NCBI GenBank assembly: GCA_001939145.1
Contig: LSRX01000319.1
Coordinates: 595,485-659,484, forward strand
Source: Symbiodinium microadriaticum
Taxonomy: Eukaryota; Sar; Dinophyceae; Suessiales; Symbiodiniaceae
Length of the DNA: 64,000 nucleotides
Reading direction: 5' to 3'
Shown here: positions 63,172-64,000 of the stretch, in pieces
Layout of the letters: each line of letters starts with the position of its first letter
Numbering within the stretch: the first letter of the stretch is position 1
The notes under the pieces: generated by a model
The model's input: only the letters and a program-made list of their open reading frames with translations
Told to the model about the DNA's origin: nothing
Databases searched by the model: none
Program-made: the position numbers and the translations under genes

Positions 63172-63234
63172 AAATAGTAGGATCCTTATCATAAGGACGC
63201 CAAAATAAGGTACCCTAACTTTCGGAAAGTCCCA
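63172..63234. mobile_element. MITE family I copy 3 (left half missing)
   Basis: TAGTAGGATCCTTATCATAA to CTAACTTTCGGAAAGTCC; the left arm is replaced by telomere-like repeat. Confidence 0.7.
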
Positions 63235-63335
63235 TACAGAGCCCAGGAGGGAGCCTTTTGAAGGGAACCCTGAGCTCCCAAGGCTCATGAGACCGGCCAC
63301 CAATGCGCAGTTGCCTGGGCTCTTGCTCGGGAACT

Positions 63336-63670
63336 CATACTAAGAAGGGGCTTTGAAACAGATATGAGGGGGGTTTAGGATCCGAGAAGAAGAGAAGGGG
63401 CTTTGCAAAAGGTATGGGGGGGGGTTTAGGATCTAAGAATAAGAGGGGCCTTTACAAAAGGTATGGGGAGGTTTAAGATCTAAGGGGGCTTTAGAAAAGG
63501 TATGGGGGGGCCTTAGGATCTAAGAATAAGAAGGGGCTTCACCAGGGCCTAGGAAGGGGCTTTGCAAAACGTGGGGGGGGTTTAGGATCTGCAAATAAGA
63601 AGGGGCTTCACGAAGGGCTTGCTCAAAGGATGCAAGGAGGGGCTTCACAAAAGGTATGGGGTCCAGGATT
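63336..63670 (+). repeat. minisatellite AAGGGGCTTTGCAAAAGGTATGGGG
   Basis: About six imperfect ~50-bp units with GGTTTAGGATCTAAGAATAA as the second half. Confidence 0.9.
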
Positions 63671-63807
63671 TAGTGCGCTATTCGGCATAGGGTTCAAGGT
63701 CAGGACTAGCGGCTGGCAGGGCTTTGCCGAGGGGCTCATAAGGTGTTATAAGGAACTTGAAAATTTGACTTTTCATGATCCGGTTCAGGGTTGAGGGCTT
63801 CATTAAC

Positions 63808-63899
63808 TTAGGGGCTGAGTACCCTAGCCCAAAAATGGCTAATCTTTCAATTATGGTAGGATTTTATAAGCCCCAAAAGGGTCACAAGTTTACACTCTT
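63808..63899. mobile_element. MITE family K copy 3 (right end lost)
   Basis: TTAGGGGCTGAGTACCCTAG left arm and AATTATGGTAGGATTTTATA body. Confidence 0.75.
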
Positions 63900-63929
63900 A
63901 TGGCTTGAACTGGCTTGCTTGACAAGATC

Positions 63930-64000
63930 TCAGGCACTGTCGTCTGCAAGCTCGTTGATCATGAAAGTAGAGACGAGTGCTGCCATGGCTTGCGGCACGT
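63930..64000 (-). CDS. coding island, open at window edge
   Basis: Minus strand. Encodes VPQAMAALVSTFMINELADD then SA and TGA at 63930-63932, or splices before it. Unknown protein. Confidence 0.45.
   Translation of the reverse strand, partial: VPQAMAALVSTFMINELADDSA

Noticed and set aside
1-64000. Dinoflagellate spliced-leader gene or 5S/U snRNA genes
   Set aside because: I looked for the conserved leader and for obvious small RNA genes by eye and saw none; a covariance search would be needed to exclude them.

Overview
The window looks like nuclear DNA of a eukaryote with TTTAGGG-type telomere repeats, most probably a dinoflagellate or related protist with very large, repeat-filled introns. 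The organism is an inference: it rests on many small coding islands with GT-AG (sometimes GC-AG) borders and frequent AG|G acceptors, a Ty1/copia reverse transcriptase relic, an introner-like element, and no bacterial operon structure. There is no plastid, rRNA or CRISPR content. I did not recognise a dinoflagellate spliced-leader sequence.

Three layers are interleaved from end to end. (1) Degenerate telomere-like repeats (TTTAGGG / CCCTAAA with TTTGGGG, TTCAGGG and CTTAGGG variants) in both orientations. The window opens with G-strand repeat on the + strand, the wrong orientation for a left chromosome end, so these are interstitial. (2) More than 15 families of short palindromic MITE-like elements (called A to Q here), about 70-100 bp per copy, often nested. 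(3) Short non-repetitive islands with clear codon structure, mostly 50-200 nt, so most lack an ATG-to-stop reading frame and are easily missed. Many end exactly where a telomere-like unit starts with GTTTAGGG or GTTAGGG, or begin right after ...TTTAG or ...CTAAG.

Layout: 0-14 kb has minus-strand exon islands (620-793, 1308-1386, 4457-4530, 6127-6181, 11823-11924, 12638-13035, 13528-13626) and a gag-like relic (10138-10658). 14.5-15.3 kb holds a broken DDE (pogo/DDE_1-like) transposase. 17.6-18.0 kb has two + strand exons. 26.8-27.5 kb is an IQ-motif gene split by a MITE. 28.4-28.8 kb is a copia RT relic carrying a telomeric insertion. 29.7-36.5 kb has mainly + strand exons, including a phase-consistent chain at 35352-36542. 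39.6-40.2 kb is an SF3-helicase-like gene on the minus strand. 49.5-49.9 kb is an EF-hand-like exon pair interrupted by element D, which behaves as a ready-made intron. 54.9-57.6 kb is a less repetitive coding-like tract with a broken zinc finger. 60-64 kb has closely spaced minus-strand exons, including a terminal exon with a C-terminal membrane helix.

No complete gene can be delimited from the window alone. The exon calls come from reading frames and splice motifs seen by eye, and the mobile-element families from comparing copies within the window.
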